Below, piece by piece: positions 45,311 to 57,000 of a stretch of DNA of 64,000 nucleotides. The position numbers and the translations under genes were made by a program. The stretch's first letter is position 1. Every line of letters begins with the position of its first letter. Below the pieces are notes generated by a model. The model was not told the DNA's origin. It did no database searches and was given only the letters and a program-made list of their open reading frames with translations. The stretch covers positions 90,220,817 to 90,284,816 of the forward strand of contig CM037092.1 of NCBI GenBank assembly GCA_020916435.1, in the 5' to 3' direction. The stretch comes from Oxytropis ochrocephala. Taxonomy: Eukaryota > Streptophyta > Magnoliopsida > Fabales > Fabaceae.

Positions 45311-47972
45311 AGTGCACTTTAGATCCAAAACAAATCGGTTTAGCAGATCATTAGTATTCTAAATATTGCGAAGTTTTCAACACCAATTTTGATATGCTAA
45401 CAGAAAAATAAGGAACAAATTGAAAACAAAGTGTATCTGATAGCAATTCATCCTAAATTAAGAAACAAATAGGTCCCAAAGATATCTAACAAATCCAAGA
45501 CATATGCAACAAAACCCTAAATAAACAAAATCAACAAATCCACAACATATGTAACCCTAAATCCACAAATTAGGGTTCTAAATCAAAATTTCTAAAATCT
45601 AACTCCATTAACAAAAAGAAAACGAAAATTAAAGCAAAACAATAAGAAGATTATAACCTAGCGTTCACCTTCACAAAGAGGAAGATAACAGAGAGAAGAA
45701 GATCGAGCCAGAGAAACTGAGAAACTGAGGAAGTGCCGTAGAATGAAGGTTTGTGTTTGGAAATTGGTGATTCCTGGGAGAGAGAGAGAGAGAGGGTTTG
45801 CGATTCTTGAGAGAAGAATTGGAATGGAAGATTGTTGAGAGAGTTAGGGTTTGCGTTCCATACTTGGCGCACCGAGAGAGGTGAGCGATGGAGTGACGGA
45901 GGAGGGCTGAGGAGGGCGGAGGAGGCCGGACGAGGTTGGAGGGTGGAGGTCGGAGGAGGAGGAGACTAAGGAGGAGAGAGCGTTTGAATGTTTTAGAGGA
46001 GGAGAGAGCGTTTGAACGTTCTGATTTTAGGGGGATCAGGCTCGTTTTATTTGGATCAATGGTTTGCCACGGACTTGCCACGGCATCTCCGTGGCAAATT
46101 TCTGTCCTTTCACATGTCCGTGGCAAACCCGTGGCAAACACCAGTGAAATTTCGCGCCTTTTTTTTTCGCTGTAGCAAACTCCGTGGCAAATTACCGACT
46201 TTAATAAGCTCGTGGCAATTCTTGGTGGCTAAAACAAGCTTTTCTTGTAGTGACACTTGTGTGCAAGTATACACTGTCCAAAAACAAGTAGTAAAAAGAT
46301 CGAACCCACAGAGATTGAAAAACTCACTTTTAAAATCAATATAAAGTAATAAAGTGTAAAGTAAACTAAGTAACAAAATAATTTTGGATTTTGTTTGATG
46401 ATCACAACTAAGTTAGAAAGCAAAGTAAAAATGTTGATAGTGTAAAAGAGAAAAGCTAGTTGGAATGTCTTCATCAAGTAATTTACTTATAAGTGTATGA
46501 TGCAAGATGTGATGCAAATTGCATGAATGTTGTTGCATTAGCTATGTGCCTTTCGGTCACTTTCTTGAGTATCATTACAAGCTCTTATGATCCTTGCTTC
46601 TTTGCAAGAAAAGAAAGGGGTGTTAGTGCCTTTCTCGCCTCCTTGTCAATTATCCAATTTGCTAAATAAATTCACTCTTGTATTTTAAGTACCCACAATT
46701 ATCCTATGGACTATACTATCCTATGTCTAGGACTTAGCATGGTTTTCACAAAGTTTTCTTTATGTAAAACACTCACCCATATTAGTTCTTGAGTTCTTAA
46801 TTGTAAGCCATTTCTGGTCATTTACAATTCTTACTTATTCTAAGTGATCAAGTTCAAAATAAGTAATGAAAATATTATCAAGCAAGAACTAAAGTACAAA
46901 CATACATAATTAAAAGCTCATTAAATGATTAGAACATTCCAACTAAGAAAGGTTTAGCTAGCAAGAGACATTGCAAGATATATATATAAACTGAATAGAC
47001 CATGTTTATATATATAGAAATCACAAAAGAGAAACAACAAGAGTAAAGTTACAAATGTTGAAAACCTTTGTATGAAATCTTTTAGCAATGCACTAGCATT
47101 ACTCCTTAGCACTATACAAACACTATGAAAATGAGTTAAGGAGGAATTATGAATTCCTTCCTCTTCCTCTAAAAATATAAAAACTAACTATGTATATTGA
47201 AATTTTGATCTAACTTATGGATTGTGATATATTTCCAAATGAAGATGTGAGGTCCTTTTATAGCCTTCAAGTGAGGTGCTTCCTTCCTTCATGTTGAAGT
47301 CATCTTGAGTGGATCATAGTTGTAATTGCTTTCCAGAGGTTTATCCATGTTGAAATCTTTGACTACACATAGGGCGGTTGATTGATGTGTGAACATGTGT
47401 CCCTATGTTGGTGACTCTTCAAAGCTATGCCTATAGCTATGTGTGAATGGTAGCGCCTACTATACAAGGTTGGATGGCATCGAGAGAACCAAGCAGAGGT
47501 CATCAATTGCAAGGTGGATGCATATGAAACAGATCGCTTATTCACCAAGTAGTGCGATTTTGATGCGAGGATCGGTCACGAGCATTGATGCGATTAGCAT
47601 TGAGATCGATCGAACAAAACATCAAACATACCACAATATATCCAAAATGGCCTAATAATAACTATAACCATTCAAATCACTCAAGTTATCATATATCACA
47701 TAAAATACTATATAAACTCTTTATTATTACTTGAAAGAGAGCAAATACTAAGTTTAAACATATGAAATACTCTGTATAAAATAGAGTTATCAAATATGAA
47801 TACAAGGGAATTAATTAAAGAAAAAAAACAAAGATAACTGGAAGGCGCTGAAACTTTGTTTCTAGCAATAATCTGAAGAAACATATTCAACCAATGTTGA
47901 CATATTTTACTGGTTTGGCAAAATCGATTCATTAAAAACAACATTGAAACAGCGCATAAAAAAGCTAACATG

Positions 47973-48501
47973 TTTGAGAGTGCAGAGAAGCTTTTCTGCA
48001 GAAGTTTTGAAGGAGTGGGATTTAGGGATTTAGCACTTGTGATTTATGATTGGTATTGGGATTTAGGGATTTAGGAATTTAGGAATTTAGTTTAGGATTT
48101 ATGGTTCTGTTTTAGTGTTGTGGTGGTGGAGGAGAGGGTGGTGGTGGCTCGCCGGAGGTGGAGGTGGTTGCCGAAAAAGAAGAAGATGAAGAAGGAGGAA
48201 GAAGATGAAGAGTGATTGATGTTTTACATTTGTTTCAATTTGGTCCCCTATGTTTCTTTTTTGTTTCAATTTGGTCCTCCACTGACCATGTCATCTAATA
48301 CTACACGTCAGATGGACGCCACGCGTCGTGATTAAGCGCCACAACAGTGGCGTCTGTTAAGGTGATGGATGGAAAATTACAAAAAAAGGACCAAATTGAC
48401 ACAAAAATAAAACATGAGGGACCAAAACGAGAAAAAAAAAAAGATAAAGGACCAAAATGAAATCAAGGCCAAAGATAAAGGACCAAAATAGTAATTTAGC
48501 C
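47973..48501 (-). repeat. Right inverted arm of the foldback MULE
   Basis: Inverse of the left arm with scattered differences, for example in the CACGTCAGC region near 48320-48350. Confidence 0.9.
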
Positions 48502-48510
48502 AATTTTAAA

Positions 48511-48880
48511 CTAGTGACTGTTCACCAAAAATCACGATAAACACATGCACCGTGAAAATACGCTTTAAGATATACACCCTCAATATGGTTATGAGAACCA
48601 CTCTTTAGAAAATAAGCTTGGAAATGCTTTAAGCTTTCTAGAGAAGAAGAAAGAAGTTTAGGGAGAAGAGAGAAAACTTGAGGAGAAAACTCTTTATCGT
48701 CAAGTTTTGGTGTAAGGAAGAAGTGAGGTGAGAGCTCCTTATATAGGTGAGGAATGAGGGATGAATTCATTGGAGCTTAAAGAGCCAGTGAATCTATAAA
48801 AAAAAGTTTCGACATTAAATAAAAGAACTGTTACGGTTTGACTTGGTCAATATGACCATTAAAGTCAAACGGTCAATGGT
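48511..48880 (-). other. Non-coding segment with a minus-strand TATA box
   Basis: The minus strand has CTATATAAGGAGCTC (about 48731-48745) followed by a CT-rich leader, like an LTR or gene promoter. No ORF of note and no partner copy seen. Confidence 0.35.
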
Positions 48881-49650
48881 CAACATTTTTCATCCCAATC
48901 AGGACATTCTGATTCTTAATGACACTTCTTTCCACGATTGTAGCATTCAACACTATGCTTATTTGGAGCTTGTCTACCTCTGCCTCGACCCCCTCTGTAG
49001 CTTCCTCGGCCTATTCCTCGAGTTCTAACATTGCCAATCACTTTCAAGACTTGCTCATCTTCTTTATTTTCCTCCATATTATGCTCATGTACAAGAAGAC
49101 TTCCTTACATCATCAATTGTCAAAGTCTCTACATCGTTCCTTTCTTCTATCACACATACCACATATGCAAATTTCTTCGTCATCGATCTCAGAATTTTCT
49201 CAACCACAACATGTTCTTCCATCTTGCATTGTGCATCTTCATTCGAATCAAAATCGCAAGGGTTCTTGCCAAAAATCCGTTGACCTTTTCCCCTTCTTTC
49301 ATTTTTAGGGCTTCAAGTTCTTTCCTTAGTGCTTGAAGCTAAGCACGCTTCACCTTCGTGTTTCCATGGAATTTGCGCTTCATGGACTCCCAAATTGCCT
49401 TGGATATTGTATCTTTATCAAGAATGGTTTCTATGATGCTTCTATCGATGGACTGGAAAAGGTAGTTCTTGCCTTTTAGATCTTTCAACCTTCCCTCTTC
49501 GGTGAACTTCTTGTGTTCTTGCGTCGGTTCATCTGGTAACGTCAGAATTCCATTTTACACAACAACCCAATACTCCTTTGACCTGAGTGTAGATTCTCCA
49601 AAAGCATCGCTCAATGTTCATAATGGCCATTGAACTTCGGTATTGCTGGT
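48881..49650 (-). pseudogene. Ty1/copia gag (UBN2-type) with zinc knuckle, broken
   Basis: The minus strand reads E-L-P-F-P-V-H-R near 49455, a shifted form of Y-L-F-Q-S-I-D-R. I-Q-G-N-L-G-V-H-E-A and then K-M-K-E-G-E-K-V-N-G-F-L-A-R follow (49300-49260). R-S-M-T-K-K-F-A-Y-V-V-C-V-I-E-E and G-R-G-R-G-R-Q come next, then a degenerate knuckle C-Y-N-R-G-K-K...C-P-D-W near 48900-48950. Several frameshifts and stops are present, and pol is missing. Confidence 0.8.
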
Positions 49651-49811
49651 TGGGTGTAATTGTTGTTGTTGTTGTTGTTCGTGTTTTCCACCATGATCGT
49701 CGAGCTTCGCATGCACTTCTCTTGCTCGATGAAATTCCTCACAAGTTCACTCGTTTTTTTTCTTTCTTCCGCGTTCTCTTGTGTTCGTTTGTGTATCAGG
49801 CCCCAAGGTGA

Positions 49812-49824
49812 AGCTCTGGTACCA
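49812..49824 (-). other. Primer-binding site of the copia element
   Basis: The minus strand reads TGGTACCAGAGCT two bases after the LTR end, one base different from the tRNA-iMet site. Confidence 0.8.
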
Positions 49825-49826
49825 GC

Positions 49827-50047
49827 TGTTGGGTAATACAGTGAGAATGTGGTAAAACATTGTTTAGTTCATTGATTGCCAAATGCTTTATACAATGAGT
49901 CTGTTAATCTATTTTACATTACAAACTAACAAACTTCACAGATTAACCAACTAACTAATCTAAAACCGTAAAATAAATGGATTTCCATCATGGACCATAT
50001 ACACATATCACAATAGGCCCAAACAATAAAGCCTAGTACAACTAACA
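49827..50047 (-). repeat. 5' LTR of the copia element
   Basis: 221 bases, TGTTAGTTG...ACCCAACA on the minus strand, next to the primer site and gag. The 3' LTR is not found in the window. Confidence 0.75.
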
Positions 50048-50068
50048 CTATCAAACCAAACTACGTCG

Positions 50069-51220
50069 AGATGTTTGTGTGGACACTTTGTAATGATGTT
50101 GTGGCTTTGAGAGCTCATCTATTTAGAAGAAGTTGCTCTGTGTGTGTGGTATGGAGGATGAAACTACTGAGCATGCCTTCTTACTGTGCCCTTGGGCCTC
50201 TCCTATTTTGTTTGGCTTACAGTACTGCAAAATTCCTTCTAACTTGACTATTACTTCGTTCTGGAAGTGGTTAGTTGATAACTCTTTGGAAAGCAAACCT
50301 AGAGACGATAATGCTATGACTGGCATCTTCTATGGCTTATGGAATATATGGAAAGGTAGGAATGCTCTGGTGTATGATGAGAACTGTCCTAACCCTATGG
50401 GTACCTTGCTTCAAACTAAGTCTAATGTGGTTGAATTCATGGAAGCTTCTGTGATTATGGTTGATCCTAGCCCCTCTATTGGGCTCCAAAACCATTTCTG
50501 TCCTAAATGGAGACCACCATAGTGATGTCCTCAAATTTAACTCTGATGCGAGTTTTATCACTCACACAGGACGTGTCTATGGTTGCATTATTTGACGAAA
50601 TAACGAGGGTAGGGTTGTGTTGGGAGATACATTCTTAGGAGCTGTTGTGGATGCCCTTGCTGTTGAGGCCCTTGTTTTGAGGAAAGGGATGATTGCTGCT
50701 TCCAACATGGGGGTTCAAGATGTTGTCTTTGAATCGGATTGCATGGAGCTCATCAAAGCTTGTCGTGGTGAAATTGAAAAAAGAAGTATTGTTAGCATCT
50801 TACACGACATTAATCTCATCAAATTGAAGTTTATGACATGTGGCTCGAATTAGCAACAACATTGTTCATGTTAGTGCGAACCTTCTCTGTCAACATTGTC
50901 TAAACGTCAATTGGTTTAATTACCCACCACCGGACCTGCGTAATGCTCTGATGAGTGATTGTGGTGGTTCTGCTGGGGCGAATAGATGGTCATGTTTGAT
51001 CGATGTGGTTTCTTTCTTCGTGATTGTTGCTTCGTGTTTTCACTTTGCCAAATTAGGTTGTTTCGTTTTGTGACGTATTAGCTCTTTCGTTCCTCTTTTG
51101 TTTGTTGTAATCGTGTTGACTCATGACTGGGTGCCCCAGTTTTATTGGGCCCGGAGTTATGTTATTGGGTTTGGGCTTAGTCCCACTTATATGAAATCCA
51201 ATATCATTTAACCAAAAAAA
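50069..51220 (+). mobile_element. 5'-truncated LINE with poly-A and target duplication
   Basis: AAACTACGTCG occurs just before (50058-50068) and just after (51221-51231). The element ends in a run of A. It begins inside the zf-RVT region and carries only the 3' part of ORF2 and a 3'UTR, the usual result of incomplete reverse transcription. Confidence 0.93.
50075..51073 (+). pseudogene. LINE ORF2 3' part: zf-RVT and RNase H
   Basis: Reads A-H-L-F-R-R then, after a frame change, C-V-C-G-M-E-D-E-T-T-E-H-A-F-L-L-C-P-W (zf-RVT). G-L-W-N-I-W-K-G-R-N follows, then an RNase H domain: F-N-S-D-A-S-F, V-D-A-L-A-V-E-A-L-V-L, V-F-E-S-D-C-M-E-L-I. It stops at 51073. About three frame changes are needed. 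Confidence 0.88.
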
Positions 51221-51231
51221 AAACTACGTCG

Positions 51232-52344
51232 CACACGACGCCAATAAAACAAACAGCACCACACTTAGACGATGAAATAACAAAAAACTCAATATTACGT
51301 GAATAACACTTATTTAAATGAAATGACAGAAAAATGATGCTTAGGGATGATTCTGGGTCAAAAGGGATCAAAACCACCCCTCTCCAATTGATGATGAAGA
51401 AGAAAGGTTAGCTAGAAGATAGAGCTTCTCTCACTAAAAATTAGGGCCGACTATTTGTCGTTTTACAGATTATAATTTATAAATAGTGATAAGTATATAT
51501 AATAGTTAAATAATTCAAATGATTACAACCATAAACATGAAGTTTAATTCGTCAGCATTGCATTGAAATTGGTACTGCAAATTCTACTATTCCAACATCC
51601 AACCAGTATGGTGGATCAGGATTGCACTGTATGTTTTTGTTTGCTTATATAATTTTATGTATAAATAAACTAGCCAATCGGAGAGTCCATAATTCACAAT
51701 TCACAAGTTTTATCTAAGAAACTAATGCGGCTTGGCATTACCGCAAATTGGGGAGGGAAAGATTTTTTTTCCAACTTCCAATTTGTTGTTCACTTGACCT
51801 TTTTTTTTTGTCTTTTTTTTTTACTTTTTTTTTACAATGTCGGTGGTGTGAAGTTTTTATCGGCTTTACCGATGACTAATCTACACTGAGAAGTTGGCTG
51901 ACCATGAGTACTCGGTTGTCGGCTTGTGTGATTATCTCCTTCCAACAGAGTTTTTGTCACACCAAAGGTTCTTCTTTTATGTTTTGGTGTATATGATGGG
52001 GACAAAATTATTTTGTAGAACGTGTAACGTGAAATGTTATGCAGTGTGTTTTGGGGGACTTTAGAATTCGGAATTTTTTTTAACTCTTCGAATACTAGAA
52101 GTTTCTTAGTAAATAACCGGTTTGGTTTTCTGTTTTCTGTTTTGAAATTTTCAAAAACCAAAACCAATTTCTGTTTTGAGTTTGAAATTTTTCAAAAACC
52201 AAAACTAGTTTTCAGTTAAGAAATTTTCAAAAATCAAAATCTCTTTCAAACATGAACATAAAAATAAAACTTCATAATAAGCTTATTTTAATTAAAAACA
52301 ATATATAACATTAAGTTTGAAAAAATTAAAATATTACAACTATA
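51232..52344. other. AT-rich spacer, no gene seen
   Basis: Open frames are short. 52135-52240 has direct repeats of TTTTCAAAAACCAAAAC. T-runs lie at 51765-51835. Confidence 0.5.
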
Positions 52345-52648
52345 TAATGGTCTGAGTGGTTGTGGGTGGTGGTGGTTAAAGTGGTGATTGACGGTGGTCA
52401 GAGTGGTAGTTGATGGTGGTTAGTGGTGGTTGGCGGTGGTCAGAGGTGGTTGCCGGTGGTCAGAGTGGTAGTTGATAGTGGTTAGTGTGGTGGTTGACGG
52501 TGGCCAGAGTGGTTGTCGGTGGTGTTGGATGGTGGTGGTCGGAGTAATGTTGGTGGTGGTCAAAGTGGTGGTTGACGGTGGTTAGAGTGGTGGTTGATGT
52601 TGGTCAAAGTGGTGGTTGACGATGGTCAGAGTGGTGGTTAGCGGTGGT
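52345..52648 (+). repeat. GGT-rich minisatellite
   Basis: Imperfect units of 20-42 bases built from GTGGTGGTTGACGGTGGTCAGA repeat about a dozen times, ending just before the LTR at 52652. Confidence 0.9.
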
Positions 52649-53144
52649 CGGTGTAACACCCCTTTTCTACCCCTCAATTTACACGTCATTATCAGAGTAA
52701 TTTCCTTTTCAAAATATTAATTTAATTGGTAGAAAAGAAATGCTACCTCGTCATAACAAAAACCTCATCATTTGCACTCATTACGCTTTGCAAAGAAACC
52801 ACCGTCATAAAAATTAAACCTCATTAATAAAAGAAATTTTACGTCACAGCGGAATAAAATCATAACTCGCCAAAACCACTCAGACACGTCTCACATCAAC
52901 CACAAAATCATTAAACAGTTGAGTAATTAAACTAACAAACTTCAAACTACGCCCCTAGGTGCTACAGTATCAGAGAGCGACTCGACAGACATCCCTTAGG
53001 CTATCAAAGAAGGCAGCAGGACCTTCACTCGGGTTACTGCGCAGCGTTGCCACAATGGAGCAACATTCCAAGCAGAAGGGGTGAGAATTTCAATAAAACA
53101 TAATCAGGTACATAATAGACAAATGAGAGCAGGCAATCACACGG

Positions 53145-53390
53145 TGTTCCAGAGTGGGCTCAAGGCCCAATGCAGTCCAGCATGGCCCAATAACTACTAC
53201 TATAAATATGGCACGATTCTCAAGGAGTTAGGTACGTCATTTATTACTATTCACTATTCACTATTGATTCTTGACTTGGCGTCGGAGTGTACTCGCGGTA
53301 CCACCCAGTGCGACCTGACTTTGACACCAAGACGTTCAGCGGACCGAGCTACAAGACCATCGAATCATACCTAGAGATCAGTACGGATCA
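53145..53390 (+). repeat. 5' LTR of the second Retand-like element
   Basis: TGTTCC...GGATCA with CTATAAATATGG near 53198-53209 as TATA box. It is unlike the LTR at 38202-38558 except for the ends. Confidence 0.93.
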
Positions 53391-53409
53391 TTGGCGACCA
53401 CAGTGGGAG
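53391..53409 (+). other. Primer-binding site of the second Retand-like element
   Basis: TTGGCGACCACAGTGGGAG directly follows the LTR and is identical in type to the site at 38182-38201. Confidence 0.85.
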
Positions 53410-53427
53410 CAACTGAACACTTCCACC

Positions 53428-55350
53428 ATGCAACAAAAGAGGCACGCCACGCGAGCCTCATCGAGCCGAACCTTCCGGACGGAATGCAATCCTCGGCAAA
53501 CCCCGGGCGTCCCACCGACCATTCACGAATCGCGGGACAACGCTGCGTCAAGAACCTCCGTGCGGGCGGCGAGGCCAATCTTGGAGCGAATCGCAGCTTG
53601 CTCAATGGCAAGAATCGCCGGCCGAAATTGGTCGATGCGAGAATAGATGCCTCGTGCGCGCCGCGTGACTCGAAGCTTTCCTACAGTTACGCAAAACAAA
53701 AATCGATTATCGCCGACCGGGAAGCACTTCTTTCTCACTACGAAAGGATCCATCCTCTCTCGCCGCGTGCGAATCGGAGAGGACCTCCGCACAAATGCGT
53801 CCTTCCAAATAAGCATGCAACTCCTCTGGGACGGAATGACCGACCTTTCCGCGCCGCCCGGCACACCGTCCCCAGTAGCGCGAGGTTAGGACTAGAAGGT
53901 CTCCCACTCGCGGGCGTCGCGCGATCGCCGCTCCAGTCACCTGGCCAAGATTACGAAGACTCAAGTTACAACCGGAATCGACCGCTCCCTACTAGGTATT
54001 CCTCGGCCGAGTCGTCCGGTTCACGCAAGTCGAGGAGCCGGTCGTGGGATTCGTATGGTGATTTGGACAACTACAAAGGCGGGGACACATCCACCGGTCA
54101 AAAAGAGATGTGCTCGGCGAGAGAGAGGGCAATCGTTCCAGCCTCCTCATATGCGGCCACATGACGGGCGCGCTACGAGCACCCGTCAATGAACTACGCG
54201 CATTACAACCTTATGGAGGCGGGGAGTTGGCGGCCGGGCATGGGCCGTTCTCAAGAGAAATCGAGCGTTACCGCATCCCGGGGGATTTGAAAGCCACCCA
54301 ACATGAATAAGTTCGGCGGTCGCGCGATCCGGATAAACACGTCCGTTATTTCAACAACTCTGCGGCTATAGAGAGCTAAGCCCGACGATGAAGTCGCGGA
54401 CTTTTTCCTCGATCGCTCGATGGGAGAGCGCTCGAATGGTGGGAATCATTGCGCCCAACACCATCACCTCTTGGGAAGGTTTGGTCGCAACCTTTTTACC
54501 AATTACACCGCCAACCGCTGTCGGTACAAATATGAGGAACACCTTGACACGATGCGTTCGGGAGAACGAATCATCGAGGCATTATATTGATCGCTTCAAC
54601 ACAGAGGCGAGAGACTATCCGCGACTTGACCGACAAAGACAAACCGAAATATCTCAGCGGGAAATACGAGCGGATCACAGTTTGCGAGAGGAGTTCATCC
54701 TCAACCGTTACATGGATCTTGGGGTATTTTTGAGAAGAGCCAACGACCACATGGGCTACGAGGAGACGCTCGCGGCTAGGCGGGCGCGTGTGCGACGAGG
54801 AAGAGCATGGTAGGTCGGCAAAAGAGCCGAAGAAGCGCAAGGAAGGTCGGTCGGATTTTCGCGAGAAAAAGTTCGAGCACCGCACCAGGTGAATCGCCCA
54901 TCGCACAAATATATATGGTGCCGAATAACGAGTTTGCCGATGTCAAGCGTCCCGACCCACTCGTTCTTAAGAAAGGCGGCGGTTTACGAAGAAGTATTGC
55001 GGTACCATAAGAGCAAGGGCCACGATACTAACGAATGTATGGCCCTAAAAGATGACATAGAAAACCTCATTCGAAGGAAAGTTGACCAAGTATGTCGGGG
55101 AGGAAGGAAGCGACCGATCGGAAGAAAAGACCGAGGCCGAGATGGTCGTTCAAAAGAAAAAGTAACCACTCAAGCAATTGAGGTCATTGGCGAAAAGAAA
55201 CCGGAGGAGGGCGGAGGCGATCCAGTCGCAGGTCGTAATGGTCATCCACGGAGGAACCCTTTAGATCGCTTGGATTCAAAGAAGGCGACCAAGAGAAAGT
55301 GGAACGAAATTCTAATGGTCGGGTCTTCTTCAAAGACGACCAATCTCTAA
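53428..55350 (+). pseudogene. Retand-like gag, broken
   Basis: ATG at 53428. An R/S/Q-rich lead comes first, then E-I-E-R-Y-R-I-P-G-D-L, T-S-W-E-G-L, H-Y-I-D-R-F-N-T-E-A, N-D-H-M-G-Y-E-E-T-L-A-A-R. R-Y-H-K-S-K-G-H-D-T-N-E-C (zinc knuckle, about 55005-55040) follows. It matches the gag at 36360-38156 block by block, with many single-base frame changes. Confidence 0.85.
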
Positions 55351-55379
55351 CAGGCCGCCGATTTCGTTTGGTGACGAGG

Positions 55380-55760
55380 ATTTGCTCGATGGGCGGGTTA
55401 ACGATTATGTTCCTCCAGTGCGTATCTGCGGTCATGGGAAACTCCGTCGAGAGAATCTTGGTCGATCGGGAAGCTCGGCGGATATCATGTTCGAAGAATT
55501 GGTGGACAAATTGAGTATCGATCGTGGCGAAATCATCCTCGAACGACCCAACCCCTTCGCCGTTTCAACGGAGCAATCACTTACCATTGGGTACCTTGGA
55601 GTTGTTGGTCACTTTCGGCGACGATGCCAATGGGAGTACATCTTACGGGACGGCCAGTCGGACGGCGTTCTTAGTATTGCCAATCAAGTCTTGCTATCAT
55701 TGCATTATCGGTAGGCCGACTTTGGGAAACTTGAAGCGATCGTGTCAACGATCCACTTAA
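55380..55760 (+). pseudogene. Retand-like protease region
   Basis: G-S-S-A-D-I-M-F-E-E-L-V-D-K-L lies in one frame and the preceding I-L-V-D in another. One base is missing at the active-site D-x-G (55461-55475). V-T-F-G-D-D-A-N-G follows near 55607-55635. Confidence 0.8.
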
Positions 55761-55899
55761 AGATGAAGTTTCACGATAAAAATGGCGGTCGCCACCTTAG
55801 CGGCAGATATGGAAGCGGCCAAGAAGAGTCACTACATTTATCAGGACATATGTGACACTCAGGACTTTGGATCGCACGCTCACAATTCTGGGGAAGGAC

Positions 55900-57000
55900 A
55901 CCAAGTAAACCTAGGTGATCCGGATGCCCGCTATAACTCGAGATAGCGACTTCGGAAGAGGAGATGATGATTTAGCCCGTGAGCTAAAGAAGAAACTCAA
56001 GCGGCCGGAACCCCATGGGCAATTTCTCGACGTTCAGTTGGGCGATGACCCAGCCAAAACTGTAAAGATTGGAAGTGACCTTCGAGCAGTCAGCGGGGAT
56101 TAATCACTTGTCTCGGAAAATATGCCGATTTGTTAAGCAGCGGCGTCGATATGCACCGGAGTTCCTATGGAGGTCGCTTGTCATCAACTATCGATTGATG
56201 CAAAGAAGAAGGCGCTCGTCAAGAAGAAGAGTCCGAATGAAGAGAAGGCCGAGCGCCCGAGCGATGGAAACGACTTGGTTAAAGCAAATTTCGTTGAGAG
56301 ATTAAGTACACAACTTGGCTTTGAGCGTCGTGCTAGTAAAAAAGAAGAACGGGAAATGGCGAATGTGCGTTGATTACATCGACCTAAATAGGGCGTGCCC
56401 TAAGGGCGCTTTCCACTGTACCCGGTATTGACAAGTTGGTCGACGGCGCTTGCCGTTACAAGTTGCTTTCCTTCTTGGAGCGCATACTCGAAGCTACAAC
56501 CAAATCGCTATGCACCCGCCGGATCGTCACAAGAAGCGCTTTCATGGCCGACGGGGTAATTTTTGCTACAAAGTGATGCCTTTTGGATTAAAGAACGGCG
56601 GGCGACATACCACCGTATGATGAGCAAGATATTTGAAAAGCGGTCGTAGGGTGGCGAGGTGTATCTCGATGACATGATCATAAAGAGCAAATCGGATGAT
56701 GAGCACGTTAATGCGACCTTAACGAAGTTTTTGAGGAGGCAAGGAAGAATTCTCTTAGGCTGAACCCTGAGAAGTGCACGTTTGGGGTGCGAGCTGGGAA
56801 ATTCTTAGGTTTCCATTTAACGGAGAGAGGAATCGAAGCAAACCCTGACAAGTGTAGGGCGGTCGCTGAAATGAGACCGCCAACCACTAAGAAGGAAATC
56901 CAACAATTGAGCGGCATGGTCGCGCCTCTCTCGATTCATACCCGATCGCATGCAAGTCGCTCCCTTTGTTCAAGCTTCTGAAAAAGGACGCTGATTTTGA
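55900..57000 (+). pseudogene. Retand-like reverse transcriptase, broken
   Basis: D-D-D-L-A-R-E-L-K-K-K-L-K-R-P-E-P-H-G leads to E-V-A-C-H-Q-L-S and K-K-E-E-R-E-M-A-N (the K-K-N-G-K-W block). The catalytic V-Y-L-D-D-M-I-I-K is kept at about 56657-56690, and C-R-A-V-A-E-M-R-P-P-T follows. Numerous frame changes occur. Confidence 0.85.

Larger units (their letters stand above)
42287..46252. mobile_element. Non-autonomous CACTA (En/Spm-type) transposon with captured gene pieces
   Basis: Ends are CACTACAAGAAAA (left) and TTTTCTTGTAGTG (right), with ACA on both sides (42284-42286 and 46253-46255). Many TTTGCCACGGA/CCGTGGCAAA subterminal repeats lie within 250 bases of the left end and 200 of the right. 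No TNPA/TNPD-like transposase is seen. It lies in the Athila 5' LTR and holds ARIADNE, NAF1 and LINE fragments. Confidence 0.95.
20997..47792 (-). mobile_element. Athila-type Ty3/gypsy retrotransposon with two nested insertions
   Basis: LTRs lie at 20997-22583 (3') and 42272-47792 (5', split by CACTA), with AATAT on both sides (20992-20996 and 47793-47797). On the minus strand the order is primer site, gag, protease, RT, RNase H, integrase, env-like ORF, polypurine tract. Without the Retand-like insert (10.1 kb) and the CACTA (4.0 kb) the element is about 12.7 kb, a normal Athila size. Many stops and frameshifts are present. Confidence 0.93.
42272..47792 (-). repeat. 5' LTR of the Athila element, interrupted by CACTA
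   Basis: The bulk is 46253-47792 and a short end lies at 42272-42286, with the CACTA at 42287-46252 between them. A TATA box (minus strand CTATAAAAGG) is at 47254-47263. It differs from the 3' LTR by scattered substitutions and small indels, for example near 21260-21290 versus 46500-46530, so the insertion is not recent. Confidence 0.9.
20337..48501. mobile_element. Foldback Mutator-like element with 9-bp target duplication, split by Athila
   Basis: Ends are GGCTAAATTACT-GTTTTGGTCC (left) and its inverse (right). AATTTTAAA flanks both sides (20328-20336 and 48502-48510), the 9-bp duplication typical of Mutator elements. Without the Athila and its passengers the element is only about 1.4 kb, almost all inverted repeat. 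It has no transposase. Confidence 0.9.

Noticed and set aside
53391..54164. 257-codon ORF starting inside the primer site
   Set aside because: Its start overlaps the primer-binding site, and the frame matching the other Retand-like gag begins at the ATG at 53428 in another phase.
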